This document shows, one piece after another, positions 15,734 to 16,084 of a stretch of DNA of 16,084 nucleotides (within the stretch, counting starts at the first letter, position 1; each line of letters starts with the position of its first letter). Made by a program: the position numbers and the translations under genes. The stretch comes from CAYOHR01 sp964512145 (lineage in GTDB: Bacteria > Bacteroidota > Bacteroidia > Flavobacteriales_G > JALEGO01): contig CAZEIM010000053.1 of NCBI GenBank assembly GCA_964512145.1, forward strand, positions 1 to 16,084, read 5' to 3'. A model generated the notes under the pieces. The model saw nothing but the letters and a program-made list of their open reading frames with translations, was not told the origin of the DNA and searched no databases.

Positions 15734-15898
15734 ATGTATCATAAAGATAGATTTTCTTTATTTGATGAAAACCAATTAAATGCATGTGCTTTATTTGTTA
15801 AATTTTGTGCGTATAGTTTAAATGAAAATTTAACGGATTCTTATTTTGCTAAAGATATATATGAAAATTATTGGGTAAATTATGAAAATAAAATATAA
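15734..15898 (+). CDS. Small hypothetical protein or gene remnant (54 residues)
   Basis: An ATG-started frame encodes 54 residues, acidic and aromatic-rich, with segments FDENQLNACALFVKFCAYS (10-28) and AKDIYENYWVNY (39-50). It has no recognisable domain, signal peptide or membrane helix. In the same frame, upstream of a single TAA at 15725-15727, the reading stays open back to 15668 (ending ...LLTDAGGRYYK), so the piece may be the rest of a longer gene interrupted by one stop codon. The sequence lies between DUF423 and a tRNA, a common place for remnants. Existence as an expressed gene is uncertain. Confidence 0.35.
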   Translation: MYHKDRFSLFDENQLNACALFVKFCAYSLNENLTDSYFAKDIYENYWVNYENKI

Positions 15899-15923
15899 GT
15901 AAATCTTTTCAGAATTAAAATAG

Positions 15924-16005
15924 TGCGGGTGGAGGGACTCGAACCCCCACGCCTTGCGGCACCAGATCCTAAGTCTGGCACGGCTACCAATTACGCCACA
16001 CCCGC
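15924..16005 (-). tRNA. tRNA-Leu, anticodon UAG
   Basis: The minus strand folds as a class II tRNA: acceptor GCGGGTG paired with CACCCGC, anticodon stem CCAGA/TCTGG with loop CTTAGGA (anticodon TAG), a variable arm with a TGCC/GGCG-type stem, and a T arm GGGGGTTCGAGTCCCTC containing TTCGA. The discriminator base is A, as required by leucyl-tRNA synthetase. CCA is not encoded and must be added afterwards. It reads CUA and probably other CUN codons. Confidence 0.95.
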
Positions 16006-16021
16006 ATGTGTGAATTTTGCA

Positions 16022-16029
16022 CAAATATA
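16022..16029 (-). promoter_or_regulatory. Candidate -7 promoter element of tRNA-Leu
   Basis: On the minus strand the bases read TATATTTG, an exact TAnnTTTG match, 16 nt before the mature tRNA 5' end. This would place the start site about 10 nt before the tRNA, as expected for a short precursor leader. No clear -33 TTTG is visible in the T-rich stretch upstream. Confidence 0.5.
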
Positions 16030-16084
16030 TGTTTTTTTTATTTTAAATAAAAAATTCATATGATTCTTCATTTTTCAATGAATT

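Noticed and set aside
15702..15779. A 25-codon frame from ATG 15702 overlapping the 54-codon frame.
   Set aside because: It is short, has no protein-like features, and overlaps a longer, more protein-like frame.
15830..16024. A minus-strand protein frame of 64 codons.
   Set aside because: It runs through tRNA-Leu and is explained by the tRNA sequence.

Overview
The window looks like chromosomal DNA of a Bacteroidota bacterium, most likely a member of Flavobacteriales. It is clearly AT-rich. Shine-Dalgarno sequences are nearly absent, and several genes have a Bacteroidota-type -7 element (TAnnTTTG) just upstream. The gene families also fit: DUF2490, TIGR02757/DUF2400, a flavobacterial-style radical SAM/SPASM protein, metH naturally divided into two genes, and a TrxB-like ferredoxin-NADP reductase. 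Three runs of N mark it as a draft or metagenome assembly.

Layout. (1) Positions 125-4974, minus strand: a run read as PaaD-like zinc-ribbon protein, TIGR02757 protein, DUF2490 outer-membrane protein, RecN, then after a 122-nt gap with its own -7 element, ferredoxin-NADP reductase. (2) Positions 5163-8360, plus strand: a tight four-gene operon of CorA, pterin-4a-carbinolamine dehydratase, MscS and a radical SAM/SPASM protein, with junctions of 1, -8 and 4 nt. (3) Positions 8375-12118, minus strand: cobalamin-dependent methionine synthase as two coupled genes, a homocysteine/zinc module and a folate-cap-cobalamin-activation module, overlapping by ATGA. (4) Positions 12241-15068, plus strand: a CoA-transferase B subunit without its A partner, then a long CPA1 Na+/H+ antiporter. 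(5) Positions 15145-15674: a 48-codon small gene coupled to a DUF423 membrane protein. (6) Positions 15675-16084: a small orphan ORF behind a palindrome, then tRNA-Leu(UAG) on the minus strand.

How the genes work together. Most are housekeeping: double-strand break repair (RecN), methionine synthesis, ion and osmotic homeostasis (CorA, MscS, the antiporter) and ferredoxin redox. The least understood parts are the TIGR02757 protein, which carries residues resembling a helix-hairpin-helix DNA glycosylase active site and sits in one transcript with RecN; the radical SAM protein downstream of two ion-channel genes; a five-unit pentanucleotide repeat in the antiporter's signal peptide; and a 22-bp perfect palindrome inside mscS.

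Assembly caveats. The N run in corA looks like a false gap between contigs that overlap by seven bases. The N run in the second metH gene causes an apparent frame break that is probably not biological. I see no phage, transposon, CRISPR array or defence island.
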